A DNA stretch of 64,000 nt from Lepidodermella squamata. Lineage: Eukaryota > Gastrotricha. This document shows positions 55,860 to 64,000 of the stretch, one piece after another (the first letter of the stretch is position 1; every line of letters starts with the position of its first letter). Under the pieces are notes generated by a model. That model saw only the letters and a program-made list of their open reading frames with translations. It was not told the DNA's origin and ran no database searches. The stretch is from the NCBI GenBank assembly GCA_047495785.1, contig JBLDXI010000042.1, forward strand, positions 372,001-436,000, given 5' to 3'. The position numbers were made by a program, and so were the translations under genes.

Positions 55860-56843
55860 GTCAAGTGACAAAACTAGAAGTGACTTTTGAATTGAATTTA
55901 TCTAAAGCTCTAGATGTGAAATTCGATCTTCCGTATCGGCTTCCTTCCGAATGGGCCTCATGCAGGAAGAACATGATGTTTTCAAGAATTGCACACGTGG
56001 TTCAATTCGATTTCCGCAAACGGACCTAAGATAAAAAAAACCTTGATCCAAAGTTGTTAACTGCTTTTATTCAATGAATCACGCTCCACGCATCAGTCCG
56101 ATGATAGGCGACTCAAACGCAACAGAAAACACGGTCGATACAATGAAAGTTGATACAAGTGTACCTAAAAAGCCGTAAATCGCTGTTAAATCAGTTAGAT
56201 GAATAGGGCGACGAGCTGATTGAATGAAGTACATTAAAACCAAAGGATGAATAAGATACGCGGCATAGGACAGGCGAGCTGGTAGCGCCCAGACCCGCCA
56301 GTTAAGCATCCAACCTATAATCCCGGCCTTATTCAAGGCACAAGCGATTACAATCCAACCTAAAGCTACACCCCAGGCAGTTCTTGCAAAGGCGTTGAAG
56401 ATGCAATCCACCCAAATAGGGTCTATCCTATACCCAAGATACTGCCCATGAGGTCCGTAGATACCTGCGCCAATTGTGGTTAAACAGATGGCCCAGCCTA
56501 TGATTTGAAGCCACTTACTACGGAAAATCTTGTCTAAGATAGGCCGATGTTTGACCAGAACGTGGCAAATCATTACCCCTGCGATATAAGGCCCTAGTCT
56601 CGTGTACGGTTTAACATAGTAAATCTCGTACTGGCGAACGTAGTCTTTCGGCTCTTCGTTGAATTCAATCAAAAGATCTTGGTAGTCATTAGGGGCGACA
56701 TTGACAGCCGGTAGTCGGTAGATTGCGGTTAAAACCGCTGAGCTAACCATTTGAATGACTAACAAGGTCCAGCTTAACCCCCAACCGTAAACCGGCCATT
56801 TCTTGAAGGCGAAAACGATGAAGGGTAGGATTATGAATAGCTG
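55366..56843. repeat. left copy of an exact >=1,478-bp repeat
   Basis: Matches 62523-64000 base for base wherever I compared, at a constant offset of 7,157. It covers the 5' end of class C receptor copy 3, the intergenic space and the 3' half of the acyltransferase gene. Confidence 0.93.
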
Positions 56844-58462
56844 CATGTCTACGGCTAGGTACCACGACCAGCCCACACAGGGTCTGATGAGGCGGTAGAA
56901 ATTGTTGATGTACAGAATGTTAGACCACCAGTTCTCTTCACAGGGTCCGTCATTACCCTGGAAGTAGAATGGGCCGTTGCCTATATAAGCCCAAAGGCCG
57001 ACATCTATCAAAATCATAGCGACGTAGGGTGGGGTAAGTCTGATGTAGCGGTACAGATAAATGATTGGCAGCGAGCCAAAAAATTTACAGGTCTCGGCTG
57101 AAATTTTGCGACATAGCGACCAGTAACCCAAAAAGCCGGAGAGGAAGAAGAAAGAATCTACAGAGAAGTAGCCGTTGATTATAAACATATTGGTCCAGTA
57201 GTACGATAGGTAATTGATTTCAGTTAAATTGTCTATATCTGTTATATGGTACAGGTACCAATGAGCTAGGATGACCCAGAACAAACTCAAGGATCGTATG
57301 GCGTTGATAGAGGCGAAATTTGGTTGGTGAAGAGCCAATTTAGGCAAAGGTTCACGATCTTCGGGCGGAATTTTCAAGAGTTTTTCCAAGTTAGCCAATG
57401 GGGAGAAACATAATAGAAGATCGGAAAAGTGACTCCTGATAGTGAGCTTCTTTTCATCGGGAATTTTTGCGCTTTTTTCTGGCTTCGGCGTGAATCTTCG
57501 GATCAGGTCGACGATGAAACCACACAGCAACAGAAATCCAACAACAGATAAGCAAGTTCTGTTAAGCAAAAAGGTCAAATATTAAATTTCTCTCTAATAT
57601 TCAAAATTTACTAAAATTATATTTTCAAAATTTTCGAATTTTTAAAAAATTAGTGAATTTATTAGAAAATTCAAAAATAAAGACTTTGAGTAGAATCCTT
57701 CTTTTGGATTAAAATAAAAAATATTGACTTATTTTACAATTTTTTCACTATTTTTCCTCGCTAAATCTTTCGTAACTTACATTGCGACATAGGTTGACGT
57801 TCTCAGTGGTATTTCTTGCTTTTGACAGTACGTCAAACCTGCCTCTGGTCCCATGTTCAATGGCTGTAGTACTGCAGTTAGAATTGCGTTCAAGCTCTCT
57901 TCATCGCATCTAGTTGACGCGCACATTCCAATGTAGAGACCCTCTGTCAGCTGCCACATTTGATCGTTGATGTACTCTGGCGCATCGATTCGGCCTACGG
58001 CGAAATAACAGTAATTCGGCGCTAGTTCGGTTTTGAATGGAGGTCGTTGCATTGGAGGGATACTCTGGCATTGGTCGAAATCTCCGTACCACCTTAAAGC
58101 ACCAGAATTCATTCCAGAAGGTTTCTGGCCTGTAGAATCCTTATCTGAAAATTCAGTAAAATTGTAGGATTTTTCAAATCGAACCTCGAAAATTCACAAT
58201 TTTTCACCACTGGGAACTTGGTCTCGTTCGCAGTCAAGACCCATCGGATGTCTTGAAAGCATTCGGTTGCTGAGTCCCGAACTTGCCCATTGTAATTCGA
58301 TATCAGATCGAACACTGTGTGCCAATTGATCTCAAATGCGTAGTTTTTCCTCTGGCTTGAAAGCCGGTTCAAAGCTTGAAAATAGGACGTGCTGGGTGAT
58401 AAATCATCATGCCCACCAGCCAAAATAGCTAGGGGGAAAAGCGCAAACCTTATCCATAGCAT
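56079..58462 (-). CDS. NRF-6-like membrane acyltransferase (NRF domain + acyltransferase-3), 702 aa
   Basis: Three exons, 58462-58198, 58144-57781 and 57558-56079, give a 702-aa frame. The first donor is the least certain. After a signal peptide (MLWIRFALFPLAILAGG) comes the nose-resistant-to-fluoxetine N-terminal domain, with CFQDIRWVLTANETKFPVV, GALRWYGDFDQCQSI and GLYIGMCASTRC. Exon 3 carries an acyltransferase-3 domain with about ten membrane segments, including FASINAIRSLSLFWVILAHW, VDSFFFLSGFLGYW, WYLAVDMQLFIILPF and LSYAAYLIHPLVL. The family moves acyl groups to lipids or secreted molecules and affects uptake or transport of lipids and drugs in nematodes. The substrate is unknown. Its 3' half recurs exactly at 63236-64000. 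Confidence 0.88.
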
Positions 58463-58735
58463 ATTTGTGATACTAAGCAGAATTTTTCCCTAGGTTCTCC
58501 ATAGCTTCCTGTTTTATCGCTACCCATGAACCCAGAGTAAGTACTAATTAATTGAGATAACGAGAGTAATTATAGCCGTGGGAAAATGATATTATTGCGA
58601 TAAGTTCAATTTTCCGATTCTTAACCTCACTGAGTAGTGATTCATCTTTTCGGGCATGTTTTGAATTCAAATTAGGAGTTTAGAAATGCGAGACTATCGG
58701 ATCATGATGCTTGGGGTAGACTTTATTCCGAAACT

Positions 58736-59041
58736 ATGGCCAACAGTTCTGTACTCATTTCTGTATCCCTTCTGCTTCTGATTGAGCTGGCTCTCGGCTG
58801 CTGGCCCGGCTACAACGATTTCGGCATTTCTTGTCCAGAAGGTTGTGAGTACAATGCGAACAAGGACGTTTGCAACTGCCCGGATGATGTGAGCCGAATC
58901 CTAATGGCCCGGCCTGTATGCAAGCCAAACTGCTCTTGGTCGCCAAGTCTGGGCCGCTGTAAATGCAACGTTGCGCGTGGACGCTGCCGTCCGCCTTGTT
59001 GGTGGAGCGCTACTGAATGGCAATGCATTTGCCAAAGATGA
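58736..59041 (+). CDS. small secreted protein of three CxC modules, 101 aa
   Basis: Single exon with a signal peptide (MANSSVLISVSLLLLIELALG). The mature part is three tandem modules: CPEGCEYNANKDVCNC, CKPNCSWSPSLGRCKC and CRPPCWWSATEWQCIC. Each fits C-x(3)-C-x-[WY]-x(6)-C-x-C exactly, and two more cysteine-poor segments link them. The spacing is so regular that a defined disulphide fold is likely. Function unknown: it could be a hormone-like, structural or defence peptide. It lies between the divergent acyltransferase gene and a second member. Confidence 0.75.
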   Translation: MANSSVLISVSLLLLIELALGCWPGYNDFGISCPEGCEYNANKDVCNCPDDVSRILMARPVCKPNCSWSPSLGRCKCNVARGRCRPPCWWSATEWQCICQR

Positions 59042-59548
59042 GAAGCCCTGAATATAAATAACCGCTTTTTCATCCTGAAAGTCACCATCAAACTAAGCTA
59101 TAGACTATGAAATATCGGAAACTCCTGCAAAACTAATAAAAGGCTTTCAGTTCAAATGTATTTTGGTGGATTTTGGTATCAATTATGATTGAGTTTACTG
59201 AGATTTACGCTCACTTCAGCAAATTTTGAAATGTCCTCTTGGACGTAGGTATGCCTTGATCCTTGACATTGACACGATTTCTGAACCGTTGCCATCAGAT
59301 GACAGAGAAAGGGCGGTCTCTGAGAGATGACAGATCGATTAAAGTCCTCAATCGCCAAAATTCTAAAAGTTCGCAATGCTATAGCGATTCCCGCGATTTT
59401 TCAGCTTTGAATTACTAATCCCTCATTTTTCATTTCTGATTCTAATACTATTATGAGGCATATCATGATGCTAGTCACGCTTCGTGGTTGATTAAATTTA
59501 CCATGCTTATACACCCAGACGCCCGTGTTTGTTAAGCTGTGAACACAA

Positions 59549-59866
59549 ATGAATTTCTTGCTTTTCCAACTTTGTTTTGCCGCTGTGGTCGTCAACGTGG
59601 CGATTTGTCAATACGACTACGGCAACAATTTGAATTACAACATCGAGTATGGCGCCGCGCGGTGTGCGAATGGCTGCACGTGGTTCATAGATACTGGCAA
59701 ATGTGATTGTTCCGCCTTGCCGCAAACTGGCCGATTTGCGGGCCGACGTCGACCCGTCATTAAGGGGTGGCGGGGCCCTCCTCCAGGCGGCTGTCGCCCC
59801 GAGGGCTGCAGATGGTCGACCGTGAATGCCAGGTGCATGTGCGGACGATTCATCGGCAGCTACTAG
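59549..59866 (+). CDS. small secreted protein of two CxC modules, 105 aa
   Basis: Single exon, signal peptide MNFLLFQLCFAAVVVNVAIC. Two modules, CANGCTWFIDTGKCDC and CRPEGCRWSTVNARCMC, keep the pattern C-x(3,4)-C-x-[WY]-x(6)-C-x-C. They are separated by a basic, glycine/proline-rich linker (RFAGRRRPVIKGWRGPPPGG). AATAAATAAA follows at 59877. It is a paralogue of the 58.7-kb gene. Antisense open frames over the same bases have no support. Confidence 0.75.
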   Translation: MNFLLFQLCFAAVVVNVAICQYDYGNNLNYNIEYGAARCANGCTWFIDTGKCDCSALPQTGRFAGRRRPVIKGWRGPPPGGCRPEGCRWSTVNARCMCGRFIGSY

Positions 59867-59879
59867 ATCTTCGGTAATA

Positions 59880-61149
59880 AATAAAACGGCATCGCTGACC
59901 TTCATCTTGATGCGAGGTCTGAAATGATCCAATCTGGCAAAGCTGTGTTTAACATTGAACAAATATGATGTCGCAAACCACATACAGCCGAAAAATGAAG
60001 ATTTTTCAGCTTGAAAGCCATTCGAGTTTCTATATATTGCCAGTTCCGGTTTCATTTACGCTTTCCATTCGAATTGCGACGAATCCATGGCGAGGCTGGA
60101 CTAAGCGATCTCCCGTTGAAGCCTCGCAAATACTTGAAGGGAATGTGCCAACCCGAATGCCCAGTTGAAAATCCAACACACCCACACACAACCATAGGCT
60201 CCGTATAGAGGAATTATGAATATTTCTGAAACCCTCTTTGCCGCCTCAGGAGAGACTGAAGAGTAATTTTGAATAGCGCGAATAATTAGGGGCATTAATT
60301 ACGCAAACGTGGTACTCATGATACATTTCAGCAGCCGTTTCCAGATTGTCACGTGACATCGCCCTGCATGTGATAGATTGCAGCAGTCACCTCATCACTT
60401 TCCTCTCTGGCCTGATTTAATGATCTGCTGGTCCGCAATATCTCACTTTTATAGCTCTTTTGGCCGTCCGCTACGCCCATACGCCTTTGCCTCCATTTAG
60501 CCTGGTGCATTCCTCACGGGCCTCTGCTTCGCGACCGTGACCTTTGGGGAAGCAAACTGTGTTCGTCTTGCTTTTGATTGTGATTGTTTTTCACTCGCCA
60601 GGCCAGCCCTTTCCATCAAAGCATGAACCACTAGAGTAGCCTTAACTAGAGTAGAGTTGGATAACACGTGAAATCAATGGAGAATTAAATCTTGCATGCA
60701 AATTGTATCTTACGAATTACGAAAGGGGCAATGATTAAAACAAGCTTAGCCGTGATGTTTCGAGAGTTTTCCACGGTGGTGAAATTCGAACTCAATCAGC
60801 GAACTTCGAACCACATGCGAGCGAAAGTAGCAGAAATGTGTGGTTTCAGGCTCAAGATTGTATAGCTGAAAGTTCCGAGAGTGGTAAACATGAGCCCCAG
60901 GTCGGGCCTGTCCATGGGTAGCCTTTGAGGGATCAGAGACCACAGCCTAAGAATGACGCAAGAAGTTTGAAAATCCCTGTAACAGAGGCTTCTGTTTCTA
61001 ATAAAAAGGTCTCCGAGTTAAAAAAAAGATTTCTGATTTATTTCTAGTAATACTGTGACGGTAATAATATAGTGGCATTACGATAGGTTATGATGTAGTT
61101 GAATTCTGCTTTTCCTTAACTTGAATGTTTTTTCGTTGAGATGCCGTGT
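59880..61149. other. intergenic, no firm gene
   Basis: Two weak possibilities only. One is a C-x(3)-C remnant (MCQPECPVEN) near 60150-60180. The other is a minus-strand open frame at 60746-60943 preceded by a CATTCTTAG acceptor-like site. Neither has a start or domain that I can defend. Confidence 0.4.
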
Positions 61150-62522
61150 TCAGCATTCAGCAAGTTCATTGGCCCGAGTTGCACCTCGCGCCGTCAGCAG
61201 TTCCGCAATTTCGGCATGGTCACGACAAATCGCCAGGTCGAGCTCAGATCTCCCTTCGCTATCAATAATCTGCGCATTTGCACCGCGCTCCAACAACAGG
61301 CGTACGACCTCGACGCGCCCATTGTAGACCGCCATGGTCAACGCCGTCCAGCCATCCTTAGTCGTAACCTCCATGTTCGCGCCTTTGTCCAACAACAGAC
61401 GAACTAGCTCCAGTTTGTCATTAGCGGCCGCCTTCATCAAAGCCGTCCTGCCGTAGATATCCTGGACGCCGATGTTCGCGCCGCGCTCCAGCAACAGCTG
61501 TGTCGTCTCGGCGTACCCATAGTTGGCTGCCCATAACAACGCCGTCCAGCCTGTGGGATCCGTGGCCTCGATGTTGGCACCACGGTCCAGTAATAGACGC
61601 ACAACCCCGGCATTTTTGGCCGCTATAATCAACACCGGGTGCCCATTGTACTCTGCCTTGGCATCGATGCTCGCGTTGCGCTCGACCAGCAGTCGCGCTA
61701 CTTCGAGATGCCCCTGGTCGGCCGCCAGCATCAACGGCGTCAAGCCGCGGTCTTCCACGGCATCGAACTCCGCCCCGCGATCAGCGAGCAGCTGAATAAT
61801 TTCCAGCCGTTGCTCTGGTTCGCGCGTCACGCACTGAGTTAAGCGGTGAAGCAGAGTACCGTTTCTAATCCAGAACGAGGGACAATATTGGTGTAGCCTG
61901 GGATCTCGCCAGTTCGGGTCGAAGTTGTCGTCGGTTGCCGCGTCGATGGCCGCCACAAGTCGCCGCGCCTCAGTCACGTTCAGGGCCTCGCCAACTGCCG
62001 TTGATAACTCCTCGTAGAGCAGGCGTACCTGAGTAGATTGAAGAACAAGCAACAAGAAGTGAACGGCGGGGTTTGACGAATAAATGTTTGGCCAGCCAAG
62101 TTTTGGATCATGAGTTTTTTCAAAAAAATGCGCTTAAAATTCAATTATATTGGGCAAAATTGTCAAATTTGTTGGAATTGTTGGAGTTGTAGTGAAAATT
62201 TAAATTGTCAAATTTTAAAATTTCAATTTTCGAAAATCGAAATAATTAAATTTTCAAACTTCAATTTTCCAAAATCGAAAATGTTAGCTTATTTTACTTA
62301 TATTACTGATTATTATGCTTACAAATATGTCGACTACAGCAGTTTGTTTTTCGGCCTTCGCCACTTCCAATGGCGTGAAGCCGTTTTTGAGCTTCGCGCT
62401 CTCGAAAGCACCTTTGATTTGTGCGTTCTTATCAGCACCTTTAGAGAGCAAAAAGAGAACGGCGTCGACGTTCCCCCGACCAGACGCATAGAACAATGGC
62501 GTGATGCCATCCTTAGCCGTAG
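61150..62522 (-). CDS. ankyrin-repeat protein, 5' end cut off by duplication junction
   Basis: Two exons are visible, 62522-62323 (incomplete at its 5' side) and 62028-61150, joined in phase 0 (VVDIF/VRLLYEEL). The first has ankyrin units DGITPLFYASGRGNVDAVLFLL and NGFTPLEVAKAEKQ. The second has about six more, for example GLTPLMLAADQGHLEVARLL, GWTALLWAANYGYAETTQLL and GRTALMKAAANDKLELVRLL, and ends ATRANELAEC. The 3' exon is clearly richer in G+C than its neighbours. At 62522/62523 the gene runs into receptor sequence, so no start codon is present here. The intact 5' end may lie beyond the right edge of the window. Confidence 0.8.
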
Positions 62523-63016
62523 CATTTCCCAACTGATTTGATGAAATTTATCAGTCCGATATTCGTATTTTCCATCGGCATTTGAATTCGATAGATGTTG
62601 GAATACAACGATCGTTGCGCTATGAAACCTGGCGCGGTGCAGCCATGCGTGAACATCGTGAAGAAATTCGCTTTAGCCGCGACGGCTACGTTACCGCAGC
62701 CTGTGCTTGGCCCGACAACTATCGGAGCGACAGAGGATGAAGTCGAGTTTGAGAGGAAGTTCGCGAAGCTTGCGGCTGATTTTGTAGCTAGATAACCTTC
62801 GTCACCAACAGCCATTGTCAGCTCGTAATTCGGTAGAATATCAGCCCGGGAATTGACTTCATCTATAACGATTTGCATCGAAGCTTGGCAAACAGCTGAT
62901 GTGGACGGCTCCTGGCCTGTTTTCGCAAGCAATGTCAGTATCGAGAGCTGTTTTGGCTTAAGAAGCCCTGACGCTGCGCCAAGCGATACTGTCAAAAGTA
63001 AAACGCTCAATTTCAT
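62523..63016 (-). pseudogene. truncated copy of class C receptor copy 3 (N-terminal ~165 aa)
   Basis: Starts at the ATG complementary to 63014-63016 and encodes the signal peptide and first lobe of the flytrap domain, identical to the intact gene at 53.4-55.9 kb. At the junction the frame leaves receptor sequence after FIKSVGK and stops three codons later, inside ankyrin sequence. There is no transmembrane part, so it cannot be a receptor. Confidence 0.9.
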
Positions 63017-63235
63017 GTCAAGTGACAAAACTAGAAGTGACTTTTGAATTGAATTTATCTAAAGCTCTAGATGTGAAATTCGATCTTCCGTATCGGCTTC
63101 CTTCCGAATGGGCCTCATGCAGGAAGAACATGATGTTTTCAAGAATTGCACACGTGGTTCAATTCGATTTCCGCAAACGGACCTAAGATAAAAAAAACCT
63201 TGATCCAAAGTTGTTAACTGCTTTTATTCAATGAA

Positions 63236-64000
63236 TCACGCTCCACGCATCAGTCCGATGATAGGCGACTCAAACGCAACAGAAAACACGGTCGATACAA
63301 TGAAAGTTGATACAAGTGTACCTAAAAAGCCGTAAATCGCTGTTAAATCAGTTAGATGAATAGGGCGACGAGCTGATTGAATGAAGTACATTAAAACCAA
63401 AGGATGAATAAGATACGCGGCATAGGACAGGCGAGCTGGTAGCGCCCAGACCCGCCAGTTAAGCATCCAACCTATAATCCCGGCCTTATTCAAGGCACAA
63501 GCGATTACAATCCAACCTAAAGCTACACCCCAGGCAGTTCTTGCAAAGGCGTTGAAGATGCAATCCACCCAAATAGGGTCTATCCTATACCCAAGATACT
63601 GCCCATGAGGTCCGTAGATACCTGCGCCAATTGTGGTTAAACAGATGGCCCAGCCTATGATTTGAAGCCACTTACTACGGAAAATCTTGTCTAAGATAGG
63701 CCGATGTTTGACCAGAACGTGGCAAATCATTACCCCTGCGATATAAGGCCCTAGTCTCGTGTACGGTTTAACATAGTAAATCTCGTACTGGCGAACGTAG
63801 TCTTTCGGCTCTTCGTTGAATTCAATCAAAAGATCTTGGTAGTCATTAGGGGCGACATTGACAGCCGGTAGTCGGTAGATTGCGGTTAAAACCGCTGAGC
63901 TAACCATTTGAATGACTAACAAGGTCCAGCTTAACCCCCAACCGTAAACCGGCCATTTCTTGAAGGCGAAAACGATGAAGGGTAGGATTATGAATAGCTG
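63236..64000 (-). CDS. second copy of the NRF-6-like acyltransferase, 3' part only
   Basis: The last ~254 codons of the acyltransferase-3 domain, identical to 56079-56843. The remainder would lie beyond the window. Whether this copy is complete decides if the gene has been duplicated intact. Confidence 0.85.
   Translation of the reverse strand, partial: QLFIILPFIVFAFKKWPVYGWGLSWTLLVIQMVSSAVLTAIYRLPAVNVAPNDYQDLLIEFNEEPKDYVRQYEIYYVKPYTRLGPYIAGVMICHVLVKHRPILDKIFRSKWLQIIGWAICLTTIGAGIYGPHGQYLGYRIDPIWVDCIFNAFARTAWGVALGWIVIACALNKAGIIGWMLNWRVWALPARLSYAAYLIHPLVLMYFIQSARRPIHLTDLTAIYGFLGTLVSTFIVSTVFSVAFESPIIGLMRGA

Larger units (their letters stand above)
62523..64000. repeat. right copy of an exact >=1,478-bp repeat
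   Basis: Identical to 55366-56843 at offset 7,157, starting at CATTTCCC and running to the window end. With the left copy it implies a head-to-tail duplication of a 7,157-bp unit (55366-62522), or an assembly join. Confidence 0.93.

Noticed and set aside
59507-60055. Minus-strand 182-codon frame over the small cysteine-rich gene
   Set aside because: It is an antisense shadow of the plus-strand signal-peptide gene, which has regular cysteine modules and a poly(A) signal.
60011-60208. Possible third member of the CxC secreted family (CQPEC)
   Set aside because: Only the first cysteine pair is present, with no C-x-C, no signal peptide and no ATG in frame.
60746-60943. Minus-strand 65-codon frame with an acceptor-like site upstream
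   Set aside because: No upstream exon with a start could be found and the composition gives no domain. Left as intergenic.

Overview
The window is nuclear DNA of a small-genome invertebrate animal. The genes have GT-AG introns, often only about 50 nt, and encode secreted EGF, LamG and discoidin mosaics, Cys-loop channels and many seven-pass receptors. There is also one nuclear tRNA-Lys and one LINE-type retrotransposon. Long and degenerate TTAGGG-type tracts occur at several places. I cannot fix the phylum from sequence alone. Exon joins below were worked out by hand from splice signals and reading-frame continuity, and each joined CDS was checked for length divisible by three.

Layout. 0-3.7 kb: a broken LamG-pair gene plus small inverted-repeat elements and a minisatellite. 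3.7-17.4 kb: a GH17 beta-1,3-glucanase-like gene, two close class C (GABA-B-like) receptors flanking a Cys-loop channel, and a ten-exon EGF/lectin/EGF protein. 13.3-14.6 kb: nested repeat elements with a TTAGGG core. 17.8-20.2 kb: a perfect palindrome, tRNA-Lys(CTT) and a 5'-truncated retrotransposon. 20.4-25.8 kb: an Fe(II)/2-oxoglutarate oxygenase and two orphan membrane proteins, separated by a 256-bp tandem repeat. 26.3-32.6 kb: one 1,699-aa discoidin/LamG mosaic. 34.5-35.2 kb: a secreted thioredoxin-fold protein lacking the first active-site cysteine. 36.3-39.2 kb: a LamG-LamG-Cys-loop channel fusion. 41.2-52.5 kb: three members of an unusual 7TM family, an ankyrin protein and several short secreted proteins. 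53.4-64 kb: a third class C receptor, an NRF-6-like acyltransferase, two small cysteine-rich secreted proteins and a second ankyrin gene. From 62,523 to the end, the sequence repeats 55,366-56,843 exactly.

Common theme. The gene set is mostly receptors (three class C, three 7TM, two channels) and secreted or extracellular carbohydrate-binding-type domains, which is typical of a fast-evolving chemosensory and cell-surface neighbourhood. The observations most worth following are the LamG-channel fusion, a shared short motif C-x(3,4)-C-x-[WY]-x(6)-C-x-C in secreted proteins at three loci, the 7,157-bp head-to-tail duplication junction, and short interspersed elements with co-varying hairpins or telomere-like cores.
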